Assembly: GCF_001507595.1 (NCBI RefSeq) | Contig: NZ_LQBQ01000001.1 | Span: 248,001 to 312,000 of the forward strand | Direction of reading: 5' to 3' | DNA length: 64,000 nucleotides | DNA from: Ruegeria marisrubri | GTDB taxonomy: Bacteria; Pseudomonadota; Alphaproteobacteria; Rhodobacterales; Rhodobacteraceae | In this document: one piece after another, positions 55,567-63,186 of the stretch | Layout: each line of letters opens with the position of its first letter | Numbering within the stretch: position 1 is the stretch's first letter | The notes under the pieces: model-generated | Told to the model about the DNA's origin: nothing | Databases searched by the model: none | The model's input: the letters and a program-made list of their open reading frames with translations, nothing else | Position numbers and translations under genes: made by a program

Positions 55567-57225
55567 TCAGTGCGCGTGGCCCTTGTCCCAGTCTTCCTGC
55601 TTGGGCAGCGTCTCGAACGTGTGTTCGGGCGGCGGCGAGGGCAGGGTCCATTCCAGCGTGTCCGCGTATTCGTTCCAGTAATTGTTCTGGGTCACGCGTG
55701 CGCCACGGAACAGGGCATAGAACACGATGCCGAAGAACAGCAGGAACGAGGCGAACGAGATGAACGCGCCGATCGACGAGACATAGTTCCACTGGGCGAA
55801 GGCCTCGGGGTAGTCGATGTAGCGGCGCGGCATGCCCTGACGGCCCAGGAAGTGCTGCGGGAAGAAGGTCAGGTTGGCGCCGATGAAGAAGGTCCAGAAG
55901 TGAACCTTGCCCCAGAACTCGGAATACTGACGCCCGGTCATCTTGCCGAAGTAGAAGTAGATACCGGCAAAGATCGCGAACACCGCACCCAAGCTCATTA
56001 CGTAGTGGAAGTGTGCGACCACGTAGTAGGTGTCATGATAGGCACGGTCCACGCCGGCCTGGCTCAGCACCACGCCGGTCACGCCGCCGACGGTGAACAG
56101 GAACAGGAAGCCGAAGGCGAACATCATCGGCGTCTTGAACTCGATCGAGCCGCCCCACATGGTGGCGATCCACGAGAAGACCTTGACGCCGGTCGGAACC
56201 GCGATGACCATCGTGGCCAGCATGAAATAGGCCTGCTGACGCAGCGACATGCCGACGGTGTACATGTGGTGTGCCCACACGACGAAGCCCAGGAAACCGA
56301 TCGCGATGATGGCCCAGACCATCGGCAGGTAGCCGAAGATCGGCTTGCGCGAGAAGGTGGCGATGACGTGGCTGATGATGCCGAAGCCCGGCAGGATCAC
56401 GATGTACACTTCCGGGTGGCCGAAGAACCACAGGATGTGCTGATACAGGACCGGGTCACCGCCGCCTGCCGGATCAAAGAAGGTGAAGCCGAAGTTGCGG
56501 TCCATCAGCAGCATGGTGATGGCGCCGGCCAGAACCGGCAGCGACAGCAGGATCAGCCACGAGGTGACGAAGATCGACCACGAGAACAGTGGCACCTTGA
56601 ACAGGGTCATGCCCGGGGCGCGCATGTTCAGGAAGGTCGTGATCATGTTGATCGCGCCGAGGATCGAGGAGGCGCCCGAAACGTGCACGGCAAAGATCGC
56701 AAGGTCCATCGACATGCCGCCTTCGGTCGTCGACAGCGGGGGATAGAGCACCCATCCCACGCCCGAACCCAGCTGGTCATTGCCGCCCGGCGACAGCATC
56801 GAGGCAACGCCCAGCGAGGTGCCGGCGACATACAGCCAGAAGGACAGGTTGTTCATCCGCGGGAACGCCATGTCCGGGGCACCGATCTGCAACGGCATGA
56901 AATAGTTGCCGAAACCGCCGAACAGGGCCGGGATGACCACGAAGAACATCATCAGGACGCCGTGATAGGTGATCATCACGTTCCAGACGTGCCCGTTGGG
57001 GGTGCAGGGGTCGGCCATGAAGCCTTCCATGCACATGTACTGGACGCCCGGATGCATAAGCTCGAGCCGCATGTAAACGGTCATCAGAACCGAGATCAGA
57101 CCGGCGATTGCCGAGAATACCAGGTAAAGGATCCCGATGTCCTTGTGGTTGGTCGACATGAACCAGCGGGTGAAGAAGCCGCGCTGATCTTCATGCTCGT
57201 GACCATGAATGGCTGCGTCTGCCAT
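55567..57225 (-). CDS. ctaD: Cytochrome c oxidase subunit I (aa3-type)
   Basis: 552 residues with twelve membrane helices. The high-spin haem/CuB site appears in [19 protein letters not shown] (crosslinked His-Tyr), [19 protein letters not shown], and the low-spin haem His in [19 protein letters not shown] and [20 protein letters not shown]. The K- and D-channel residues are in the expected motifs (NVMITYHG..., [16 protein letters not shown]). It is the catalytic core of the aerobic aa3 oxidase; other subunits are not in the window. It is a monocistronic gene here, with a GC-rich 5' leader hairpin, an FNR box 105 bases upstream of the start codon and a terminator. Confidence 0.97.
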   Translation of the reverse strand: MADAAIHGHEHEDQRGFFTRWFMSTNHKDIGILYLVFSAIAGLISVLMTVYMRLELMHPGVQYMCMEGFMADPCTPNGHVWNVMITYHGVLMMFFVVIPALFGGFGNYFMPLQIGAPDMAFPRMNNLSFWLYVAGTSLGVASMLSPGGNDQLGSGVGWVLYPPLSTTEGGMSMDLAIFAVHVSGASSILGAINMITTFLNMRAPGMTLFKVPLFSWSIFVTSWLILLSLPVLAGAITMLLMDRNFGFTFFDPAGGGDPVLYQHILWFFGHPEVYIVILPGFGIISHVIATFSRKPIFGYLPMVWAIIAIGFLGFVVWAHHMYTVGMSLRQQAYFMLATMVIAVPTGVKVFSWIATMWGGSIEFKTPMMFAFGFLFLFTVGGVTGVVLSQAGVDRAYHDTYYVVAHFHYVMSLGAVFAIFAGIYFYFGKMTGRQYSEFWGKVHFWTFFIGANLTFFPQHFLGRQGMPRRYIDYPEAFAQWNYVSSIGAFISFASFLLFFGIVFYALFRGARVTQNNYWNEYADTLEWTLPSPPPEHTFETLPKQEDWDKGHAH

Positions 57226-57329
57226 TTAGGTGCCTCCTGTTGCAACTAAACCGCGCTGCCGGACCTCTCCGGCGCGCGGGGATTCCTGCCGGTTTTAGAA
57301 TGTGAGGGGCATGCCTTCAATGGTGGAGT

Positions 57330-57343
57330 TTGATCTAGATCAA
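57330..57343. promoter_or_regulatory. Perfect FNR/FnrL box TTGAT-N4-ATCAA
   Basis: TTGATCTAGATCAA is a perfect palindrome matching the FNR consensus exactly. It lies 105 bases upstream of the ctaD start (minus strand) and 160 bases before the HIT gene (plus strand). In Rhodobacter FnrL sites of this form govern the switch to low oxygen. The 278-base gap has no gene; a TGAGG-rich leader precedes ctaD. Confidence 0.8.
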
Positions 57344-57503
57344 GAATTATTGTCGCGGGTGCCCTGAATCCCCTTCGTGGTTGTGGGTCGTGCCGTCGGG
57401 AAAAGGACGCCTGTCCGGTCTTTGGTGAGGGGTCTCCTCTGCCTGCTTGACCGCCTCGGCCAGGACGCGCAGAACGGGATCACGCAAGAATGGAGAGGAC
57501 CCA

Positions 57504-57923
57504 ATGCCCGCATACGATCCCGAAAACATCTTCGCCAAGATCCTCAGGGGCGAAATCCCCGCGACCCGCGTCTACGAGGACGACGAGACGCTGGCCTTCA
57601 TGGACATCATGCCGCGCGCGGACGGGCATCTGCTGGTGATCCCCAAGACCCCGTGCCGAAACGTGCTGGACGCTTCGCCGGAACAACTGGCTGCGGTCAT
57701 GAATACCGTTCAGAAACTGAGCCACGCGGTGATGAAGGCCTTTGGAGCCGAAGGCGTGACCATCCAGCAGTTCAACGAGGCCGCCGGCGGGCAGGAGGTG
57801 TTTCACATGCATTTCCACGTTCTGCCGCGCCACGAAGGCGACCGCCTGCGCCCGCCGGGTCAGATGGGCGACATGCAGGAAATCGCGGCCCATGCGGAAA
57901 AGATCCGGGCGGCGCTGGCCTGA
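57504..57923 (+). CDS. HIT-family hydrolase (HINT/AP4A-type)
   Basis: 139 residues, ATG after GGAGAGGACCC. The histidine triad is in QEVFHMHFHVLPRHEGDRL (His-x-His-x-His), the N-terminal FAKILRGEIPATRVYEDDET and the LVIPKTPCRNVLD motifs place it in the HINT/HIT branch, which hydrolyses adenosine phosphoramidates. The C-terminal segment is slightly extended with acidic and Ala residues. It is convergent with the MerR gene, whose stop is 16 bases away. Confidence 0.92.
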   Translation: MPAYDPENIFAKILRGEIPATRVYEDDETLAFMDIMPRADGHLLVIPKTPCRNVLDASPEQLAAVMNTVQKLSHAVMKAFGAEGVTIQQFNEAAGGQEVFHMHFHVLPRHEGDRLRPPGQMGDMQEIAAHAEKIRAALA

Positions 57924-57938
57924 GCGGCCCAGTCGCGT

Positions 57939-58352
57939 CTAGTGCGACCCTGAACAGGTATCGTGATCGCCAAAGGCGTGCAGCACGGCGCAGACATGGT
58001 CGTGCTGCCCGTCGCAAGCGGCGGCAATCCGGGCAAGTTCGGATTCCAGCCGTTGCAGACGGGAGATCCTGTCTCGCAGGTCGGCCAGCTGCCGTTCGGC
58101 GATCTCATGCGCACGATCCAACTCGTCGCCCCTTGCCCCCTCAAGAGACAACAGCGCCTCGACATCCGCCAGCGGCAGGCCCAGGTCGCGCGTGTGCTTG
58201 ATGAATTGCAGCCGGTCCAGCGAGGGTTTGTCATAGCGCCTCTGGTTGCCGGCCGTGCGCTCCGGGGACGGCAGCAGACCCTTGTCCTCGTAGAACCGGA
58301 TCGTGGGCACCTTGACGCCGGTGCGCCGGGACAGCTCTCCGATCGTGAACAT
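57939..58352 (-). CDS. MerR-family metal-responsive regulator (ZntR/CadR-like)
   Basis: 137 residues. The HTH is TIGELSRRTGVKVPTIRFYEDKG, a dimerisation helix spans about 80-115, and the C-terminus has a His/Cys-rich metal loop (CDGQHDHVCAVLHAFGDHDTC): cysteines at about 113, 120 and 132 with several His residues. This resembles zinc-, cadmium- or lead-sensing MerR proteins. It is divergent from a cation diffusion facilitator, with a MerR-type operator between them. Which metal it senses cannot be read off. Confidence 0.88.
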   Translation of the reverse strand: MFTIGELSRRTGVKVPTIRFYEDKGLLPSPERTAGNQRRYDKPSLDRLQFIKHTRDLGLPLADVEALLSLEGARGDELDRAHEIAERQLADLRDRISRLQRLESELARIAAACDGQHDHVCAVLHAFGDHDTCSGSH

Positions 58353-58367
58353 TTTTCACAGACCCCC

Positions 58368-58398
58368 TTGAACCTCTAGTCACTAGAGGAATTAGGTG
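58368..58398 (+). promoter_or_regulatory. MerR-type promoter/operator ahead of the CDF gene
   Basis: TTGAAC (58368-58373), a 19-base spacer and TAGGTG (58393-58398). The spacer contains CCTCTAG-TCA-CTAGAGG, a perfect 7+7 dyad. Over-long 19-bp spacers with a central dyad are the hallmark of MerR-activated promoters. It drives the CDF gene, ATG at 58430. Confidence 0.85.
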
Positions 58399-58429
58399 TT
58401 GGTCATGATCCAGACAAGGACTGCGTTTC

Positions 58430-59359
58430 ATGCCGCATGATCATTCGCACGGGCATCACCACCATCCGATCGCCGCCGATGCCGGGGACGCCCGGGTGGC
58501 CTGGGCCATTGCGGTCAACATGTTTCTCACATTGGCGCAGGTGATCGGCGGGATATTCTCGGGCTCGCTGGCGCTGATCGCGGACGCGCTGCACAATTTC
58601 TCGGATGCAGTCTCGCTTATCATTGCCTTTGTCGCCCGAAAGATTGCCCGCCGTCTCGCCGACGAGCGGATGAGCTTTGGCTATGGCCGGGCCGAGGTCG
58701 TCGCGGCGCTGATCAATTACACCACGCTGGTCGTGCTGTCGCTTTACCTGCTTTACGAAGGTGTCACGCGGTTCTTCGAGCCGGAGACGATCAATGGCTG
58801 GCTGGTGGTCTGGGTTGCCGCGCTGGCTCTGGTCGTCGATCTGGTCACGGCGGCGCTGACCTATGCCATGGCCAAGGACAGCATGAACATCCGGGCGGCC
58901 TTTCTGCACAACCTGGCCGATGCCTTGGGGTCGGTTGCGGTGATCCTTGCCGGGGGTGCCGTCATCCTGTTCGGCTGGACATGGGTGGATCCGGTGGTGA
59001 CGATCCTGATCGCCGCCTACATCCTGTGGCATGTCCGGGCAGAGATCGGAGAGGCGATCCGCGTGCTGATGCTGGGCACGCCGCCGGGTCTGGACCCCGA
59101 GCAGGTGGCCGGCGCGATCGAGGCCGTGGACGGCGTGCGCGAGGTGCACCATGTCCACCTGTGGAGCATGCAGGAACGCGAGGCGGCGCTGACGGCGCAT
59201 CTGGTGATCGAGCCGGGCGCATGGGCACGGGCCGACGGGATCAAGGCAAGGGTCAAGGATGAGTTGGAGGAGCAGTTCAGCGTTTCCCACACGACATTGG
59301 AACTGGAATGTTCATCGCATGCCTGCGTCGGCCCGGCGCGGTTCGGGCAGGATCGCTAG
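58430..59359 (+). CDS. Cation diffusion facilitator metal exporter
   Basis: 309 residues with a His-rich N-terminus (MPHDHSHGHHHH), six membrane helices and a C-terminal cytoplasmic domain (about 215-290). The metal-binding sites HxxxD are in ALIADALHNFSDAVSLIIAF (helix 2) and FLHNLADALGSVAV (helix 5), the DNF-like variant of Zn/Cd exporters. It uses proton exchange to expel Zn or similar ions. The C-terminus carries a Cys-His pair (ECSSHACVG). Control by the divergent MerR gene is strongly suggested by the operator. Confidence 0.93.
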   Translation: MPHDHSHGHHHHPIAADAGDARVAWAIAVNMFLTLAQVIGGIFSGSLALIADALHNFSDAVSLIIAFVARKIARRLADERMSFGYGRAEVVAALINYTTLVVLSLYLLYEGVTRFFEPETINGWLVVWVAALALVVDLVTAALTYAMAKDSMNIRAAFLHNLADALGSVAVILAGGAVILFGWTWVDPVVTILIAAYILWHVRAEIGEAIRVLMLGTPPGLDPEQVAGAIEAVDGVREVHHVHLWSMQEREAALTAHLVIEPGAWARADGIKARVKDELEEQFSVSHTTLELECSSHACVGPARFGQDR

Positions 59360-59375
59360 GTCAGGCCGCCCCGAA

Positions 59376-59497
59376 AAAGAAAATGCCGTTCCGATATGGG
59401 GTCGGAACGGCAAACTCGTACTCAAAACACAATGTCGGGTCTCACGGGTGTGACCATGATGTCCGGCATTTAACCAACCACTCACTCTGGACTGGCA
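59376..59497 (-). ncRNA. Candidate small RNA or leader unit downstream of lipB
   Basis: On the minus strand a promoter (AGGACA, 18-base spacer, TATACT at 59503-59508) predicts a start near 59497; an 11-bp perfect terminator stem with a T-rich tail ends it near 59376, giving about 120 nt. Inside are a GGTCxCAC/GTGxGACC hairpin and a 15-codon frame (59422-59469, MPDIMVTPVRPDIVF) after GAGTGAGTGG. It is an independent unit 258 bases beyond lipB. No family is recognised. The rest of the 407-base gap (59360-59766) shows no gene. Confidence 0.45.
59378..59412 (-). terminator. Minus-strand intrinsic terminator
   Basis: TGCCGTTCCGA / TCGGAACGGCA, 11-bp perfect stem with a seven-base loop (59384-59412). 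On the minus strand the tail is TTTTCTTTTTC. It may end the small unit above and also transcripts reading through from lipB. Confidence 0.8.
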
Positions 59498-59766
59498 AGT
59501 TCAGTATAACCCGGCAGTCGTTTTCCTGTCCTCGGCGCATTCGGGGTTTTATTGAAAACAAAGGAAAATTTCCTGAAAACGCGATTTTCTTCGGCTCTCA
59601 AGGTGAAACATAGGGTTGGTTTCGCCGCGATTGTTGACAAAGCCGGAGGAAAGGAATGGGTTTTGGCTGCAAATTCCGAGTCGAAAACCCAAGAAAACTG
59701 CGGTTTCGAGAGTCCGCGGGAGCGGATCACCCGTAATCTGTCCCAGTGTCGGAACAGGGACAGGCG

Positions 59767-60423
59767 TCAGGCATCGAGTGGCTGGAATATCTGGTCGAAC
59801 GTTTTGCGCAACGCCACGTCCACGTCCGCCATGGTGACGGGCAGGCCGAGATCGACGAGGGACGTCACGCCATAATCCGAAATGCCACAGGGCACGATTC
59901 CCGAAAAATGGTCCAGATCCGGTTCGACATTGATCGAGATGCCGTGAAAGCTCACCCATTTCCGCAGGCGGATGCCGATCGCCGCGATCTTGTCTTCGGC
60001 GGGCTTGCCGGCTGCGGTCAGCGGCTTGTCCTTGCGCTGCACCCAGACACCGACCCGTCCCTCGCGGATTTCGCCGCGCAGGTTGAATTCGGCCAGTGCC
60101 GCGATCACCCATTCCTCGAGTTGCTGCACGAAGCGGCGCACGTCATGGCCGCGCTTGCCCACGTCCAGCATGACATAGACGACGCGTTGCCCGGGGCCGT
60201 GATAGGTATATTGGCCGCCGCGCTTGCTTTCGTAGACGGGAAACCGGTCGGGGTCGGTCAGGTCCTCGCGGCGTGCCGAGGTGCCGGCCGTATAGAGCGG
60301 CGGATGCTCGAGCAGCCAGATGCATTCCTCGGCCTCGCCTGCCGCTATGGCGGCGACGCGCTCTTCCATGAAGGCAACCGCCTGGTCGTAGTCGGTCAAA
60401 CCGTCTGTGATCTTCCATTCCAT
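59767..60423 (-). CDS. lipB: Lipoyl(octanoyl) transferase
   Basis: 218 residues. LipB moves octanoyl groups from acyl-carrier protein to the lipoyl domains of 2-oxoacid dehydrogenases. The sequence has the [13 protein letters not shown] motif (69-81), the catalytic Lys145 in [20 protein letters not shown] and the acyl-accepting Cys179 in [15 protein letters not shown]. Length is normal. The next gene on the same strand, frnE-like, is 41 bases upstream and may share the transcript. Confidence 0.96.
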   Translation of the reverse strand: MEWKITDGLTDYDQAVAFMEERVAAIAAGEAEECIWLLEHPPLYTAGTSARREDLTDPDRFPVYESKRGGQYTYHGPGQRVVYVMLDVGKRGHDVRRFVQQLEEWVIAALAEFNLRGEIREGRVGVWVQRKDKPLTAAGKPAEDKIAAIGIRLRKWVSFHGISINVEPDLDHFSGIVPCGISDYGVTSLVDLGLPVTMADVDVALRKTFDQIFQPLDA

Positions 60424-60464
60424 GCTGCGTGAATATCGCGAAGCAGGGGCGGGTGAAAGGGGGG

Positions 60465-61124
60465 TCAGGCGGCCTCGGACAGGCAGCGTTCGAGGAGTTG
60501 CCTGTAGACCTCGGTTCCCTGTGCGCCGGTCACCAGGTATTTGCCGCCGAACACCATGGATGGAACGCCCGAGACGCCGTGGCCGATCCAGAAACGCTGT
60601 TTTTCGCGAACCGGGGTGACGTGAGCGCCCGAGGCAAGCGCTTGCCTGGCCTCTTCCGGGTCGAGCCCGGCAGATTGCGCCGCTTCGATCAGGACATCTG
60701 TGTCCGAGACATCCTTTTGGTCCGTGAAATAGGCCTTGAACAGCGCCATCTTCAGCGGGTGCTGCCGGCCCTGGCCTTCGGCCCAGTCCAACAGCTGATG
60801 CGCCTTGAAGGTGTTCACGATCCGGCTGTCGTCGTCGAAGTTGAAGGTGAACCCCAGATCGGCACCGAGGGCCGTCAGGCGGTCGCGCGCCTGCTGGCTT
60901 TGCTCAGCTGTCGATCCGTATTTTTCCATGATGTGTTCACGCAGGTTCTGTCCCTCTGGTCCCATCTCGGGGTTCAGCTCGAACGGGTGCCACCTGAGTC
61001 GCGCCAGAACGCCCAGTTCGGCCAGCGCCTGGTCCAGTTGCCGAAAGCCGACGATGCACCAGGGGCAGACAACGTCCGAAACAATGTCGATCTGCACGAT
61101 CGGGCGGTTGTCCGAGTCAGTCAT
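60465..61124 (-). CDS. DsbA-family oxidoreductase, FrnE-like
   Basis: 219 residues, starting [25 protein letters not shown] redox pair (Cys20, Cys23) precedes the FrnE-type fold with a long helical insert (about 65-160) and the cis-Pro loop [20 protein letters not shown]. No signal peptide is present, so it should be cytoplasmic. FrnE proteins are disulfide oxidoreductases or isomerases, some active in polyketide oxygen rearrangement. The ATG at 61124 is preferred to longer open-frame starts. Confidence 0.88.
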   Translation of the reverse strand: MTDSDNRPIVQIDIVSDVVCPWCIVGFRQLDQALAELGVLARLRWHPFELNPEMGPEGQNLREHIMEKYGSTAEQSQQARDRLTALGADLGFTFNFDDDSRIVNTFKAHQLLDWAEGQGRQHPLKMALFKAYFTDQKDVSDTDVLIEAAQSAGLDPEEARQALASGAHVTPVREKQRFWIGHGVSGVPSMVFGGKYLVTGAQGTEVYRQLLERCLSEAA

Positions 61125-61266
61125 CAAGGGCTCCTGCAACTCAAGTTTTCCACGCATTGGCACTAGAGATATGGGAGAGCTTGGGGAAATCAATCCAAAG
61201 CGATTTTTGCCTCTTCACATCCCCGGCACGAGCGTCTATACGCGCCTCTACCAAGTCACTGGCAGT

Positions 61267-61353
61267 GCGGTCGTGGCGGAATTGGTAGACGCGCAGCGTT
61301 GAGGTCGCTGTGGGGTAACACCCGTGGAAGTTCGAGTCTTCTCGACCGCACCA
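61267..61353 (+). tRNA. tRNA-Leu (anticodon GAG)
   Basis: 87 bases including encoded CCA. The acceptor stem GCGGTCG/CGACCGC pairs perfectly with A at the discriminator position; the anticodon loop TTGAGGT places GAG at 61301-61303 (reads CUC and CUU). The long variable arm GTGGGGTAACACC and T-arm with TTCGAGT are typical of tRNA-Leu. The gene is 142 bases from the frnE-like start on the opposite strand. Confidence 0.95.
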
Positions 61354-62046
61354 GATCCCAAGTTTCCAAATGGCTTCTTGGCCGGATGCAATGCTGCCCC
61401 ATGAGTGCCCTTTGTGGGCGGGGCGCGCCGCCATGGTTGCAGTCCCGACTGAATTTCAGGCAATCATCGTCAGGAAAGATATCGTCGGCCCCCCGGGGTA
61501 GTCTGCTTGGATTCCTGCGTGAACGTAGATGACGAGCCCGGACCGGGGCCTTGCAATATCCTTGGCCTCTGCCCGGGATTGAGTACGCGAACATCAAGCT
61601 TTTGTTCAGATTGCACGATTCAAGGTGGCAGCCGGCAGATTGCCCAGAGTTTCGGTGTTTTCAGCCGCTCTGGAGAGTGACCGTGCTCCAAGACAACGGG
61701 CGATCCTTTTTTTGGCGGCTGGGCCAAGTGATGATTGGGGGACTGTTTGTGCGACGGTTGTTGCAGCAATGTGGGGAGGCGCTCTCTCTTCATCCTCCCC
61801 ACATCCACGCCTCAAGGCTCTTGCGATTAACAAACCTTTCTCCGAGGGTATGCTGCAAGCGTACTACTTTAAGTAGAGTCAAGTCAACGATGGTGGCGCG
61901 GCCCGCCGTGGTTTGGTGAGGCATCCTGCTTCGCTCAAGACACTCACGGCTTTGCGGGGCTGACCGCCGATACCCACGATTGGAACGCAGAACGCCGCCA
62001 CTTGAAATGGCGGCGTTTGCTGAGCGAGCTAGAAGGGGATCGCCTA
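61354..62046. other. About 0.7 kb without a convincing gene between tRNA-Leu and napC
   Basis: This stretch is visibly AT-richer than its neighbours. It contains a 10-bp perfect stem TGTGGGGAGG / CCTCCCCACA (61770-61803), a minus-strand promoter-like pair (TTGACT at 61882-61887, 18-base spacer with CTACTT-T-AAGTAG dyad at 61864-61876, TACGCT at 61858-61863), and a 44-codon open frame at 61790-61924 (minus). None of these is supported as a gene. Sequence downstream of tRNA genes is a frequent integration site. Confidence 0.5.
61991..62017 (-). terminator. Probable terminator after napC
   Basis: AACGCCGCCA / TGGCGGCGTT perfect 10-bp stem with a seven-base loop starts 30 bases after the napC stop. 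The minus-strand tail (CTGCGTTCC) is not rich in T, so efficiency is uncertain. Confidence 0.55.
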
Positions 62047-62688
62047 TTATTTGCCCTCGATCTCGGCCGCGACCTCCTTGTAGGCCTCCAGGTAACCCTC
62101 GGGCAGTTCGTGCGCGACGCCCTGGTGGCAGTCGATGCAGGTCTTGCCTTCGTCCAGAGCTTTCTGGTGGTTCTGGGCGGCGCGGTTTTCCTGCTCGGTG
62201 AAGTCCATGAACTCGAACTTGTGGCAGTTGCGGCACTCGCGCGAGTCGGTTTTTTTCATCGCCGTCCAGACGCGCGTGGCCAGGTAGAGGCGATGCTCGT
62301 CGAACTTCTCGGGCGTGTCCACGACACCGGTCACGAAGTGGCCGTAAAGCTCTCGTGTCGCCTGAATCTTGCGGATAACTTTCGGCCCCCAGGCTTTGGG
62401 AACGTGGCAATCCGGGCAGGTCGCGCGTACGCCAGACGAGTTGTTCTGGTGAACGGTGCCCTGATACTCGGCATAGACGTTGTCCCGCATCTCATGGCAC
62501 GAGACGCAGAATTCCTCGTTGTTGGTCATTTCCATGGCCCAGTGGAAGCCACCCCAGAACAGGATACCGGCCACGAAGCAGATCACCACCAGGAAGCCGA
62601 GGCTTATCGCGCCGACCGGGGTTTTCAGCCAGTTCCACAGGCGACCAAAGAAACCGGGGCGCTTTTCTTCAATGTTGTTATCGGTCAT
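62047..62688 (-). CDS. napC: Tetrahaem cytochrome c NapC
   Basis: 213 residues of the NapC/NirT family. A single N-terminal anchor (about 27-50, ISLGFLVVICFVAGILFWGG) holds a periplasmic domain with four CxxCH haem sites: FCVSCHEMRD, TCPDCHVPKA, ECRNCHKFEF, TCIDCHQGVA. It takes electrons from the quinol pool and gives them to NapAB. It lies 32 bases after napB on the minus strand and is probably the last gene of the operon. Confidence 0.96.
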   Translation of the reverse strand: MTDNNIEEKRPGFFGRLWNWLKTPVGAISLGFLVVICFVAGILFWGGFHWAMEMTNNEEFCVSCHEMRDNVYAEYQGTVHQNNSSGVRATCPDCHVPKAWGPKVIRKIQATRELYGHFVTGVVDTPEKFDEHRLYLATRVWTAMKKTDSRECRNCHKFEFMDFTEQENRAAQNHQKALDEGKTCIDCHQGVAHELPEGYLEAYKEVAAEIEGK

Positions 62689-62720
62689 CGTTCTGTTCCT
62701 CGCTCTCGGTCACACCCGCG

Positions 62721-63164
62721 TCAGTTGCCGCTGGAGGCCTGGAAGGTGTTGTCGACCAGAGCCGGGGCATCCGCCTGCGGCACGTGGCATTGGGTGCAGA
62801 ACCAACGGGTTCCGGCGACGCGATCCAGCTGGTTGCCGTCGCGGTCCAGGTAGTGCGTCATCGACAGGGTAGGCGCGTTGCGCTCGCCGGCCGTGGTCCA
62901 GTCGTGGCAGCTGAGGCAGCGGTTCGCCTTCAGGTCAACCTGGTACTGGTCCACCGAATGCGGGATCAGCGGAGGCTGCTGGCGGTAATTGCGGGTAAAG
63001 CGCTTCTTTTCCTGCGTGAAGTTGTCCGGAACGTTGACCTGTTCGTCGACATCGGCTCCACGCAGCGACTGAACAGGGCCGCCGACGGTCTGGGCGATGG
63101 CAAAGCCGGCAAGGGCGAACAAGGCCGTTGCGGCGAGGGCGCTGGTGAAGGCTTGCTTTCTCAT
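62721..63164 (-). CDS. napB: Periplasmic nitrate reductase small subunit NapB
   Basis: 147 residues with signal peptide MRKQAFTSALAATALFALAG and two haem sites, RCLSCHDWTT and FCTQCHVPQA, as in dihaem NapB. The PPLIPHSVDQYQVDLKANRC segment preceding the first haem is a family landmark (His axial ligand). It docks with the catalytic NapA, which must lie outside the window. It follows napH by 22 bases on the minus strand. Confidence 0.95.
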   Translation of the reverse strand: MRKQAFTSALAATALFALAGFAIAQTVGGPVQSLRGADVDEQVNVPDNFTQEKKRFTRNYRQQPPLIPHSVDQYQVDLKANRCLSCHDWTTAGERNAPTLSMTHYLDRDGNQLDRVAGTRWFCTQCHVPQADAPALVDNTFQASSGN

Positions 63165-63186
63165 TTCTATTTACTCCGTTGCTTGC

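Noticed and set aside
55372..57249. 625-codon plus-strand open frame opposite ctaD
   Set aside because: Shadow of cytochrome oxidase subunit I; no motif, Asp/His/Gln-rich translation.
61790..61924. 44-codon minus-strand frame in the gap behind tRNA-Leu
   Set aside because: No ribosome-binding site or family; composition inconclusive. Kept only as part of the gap description.
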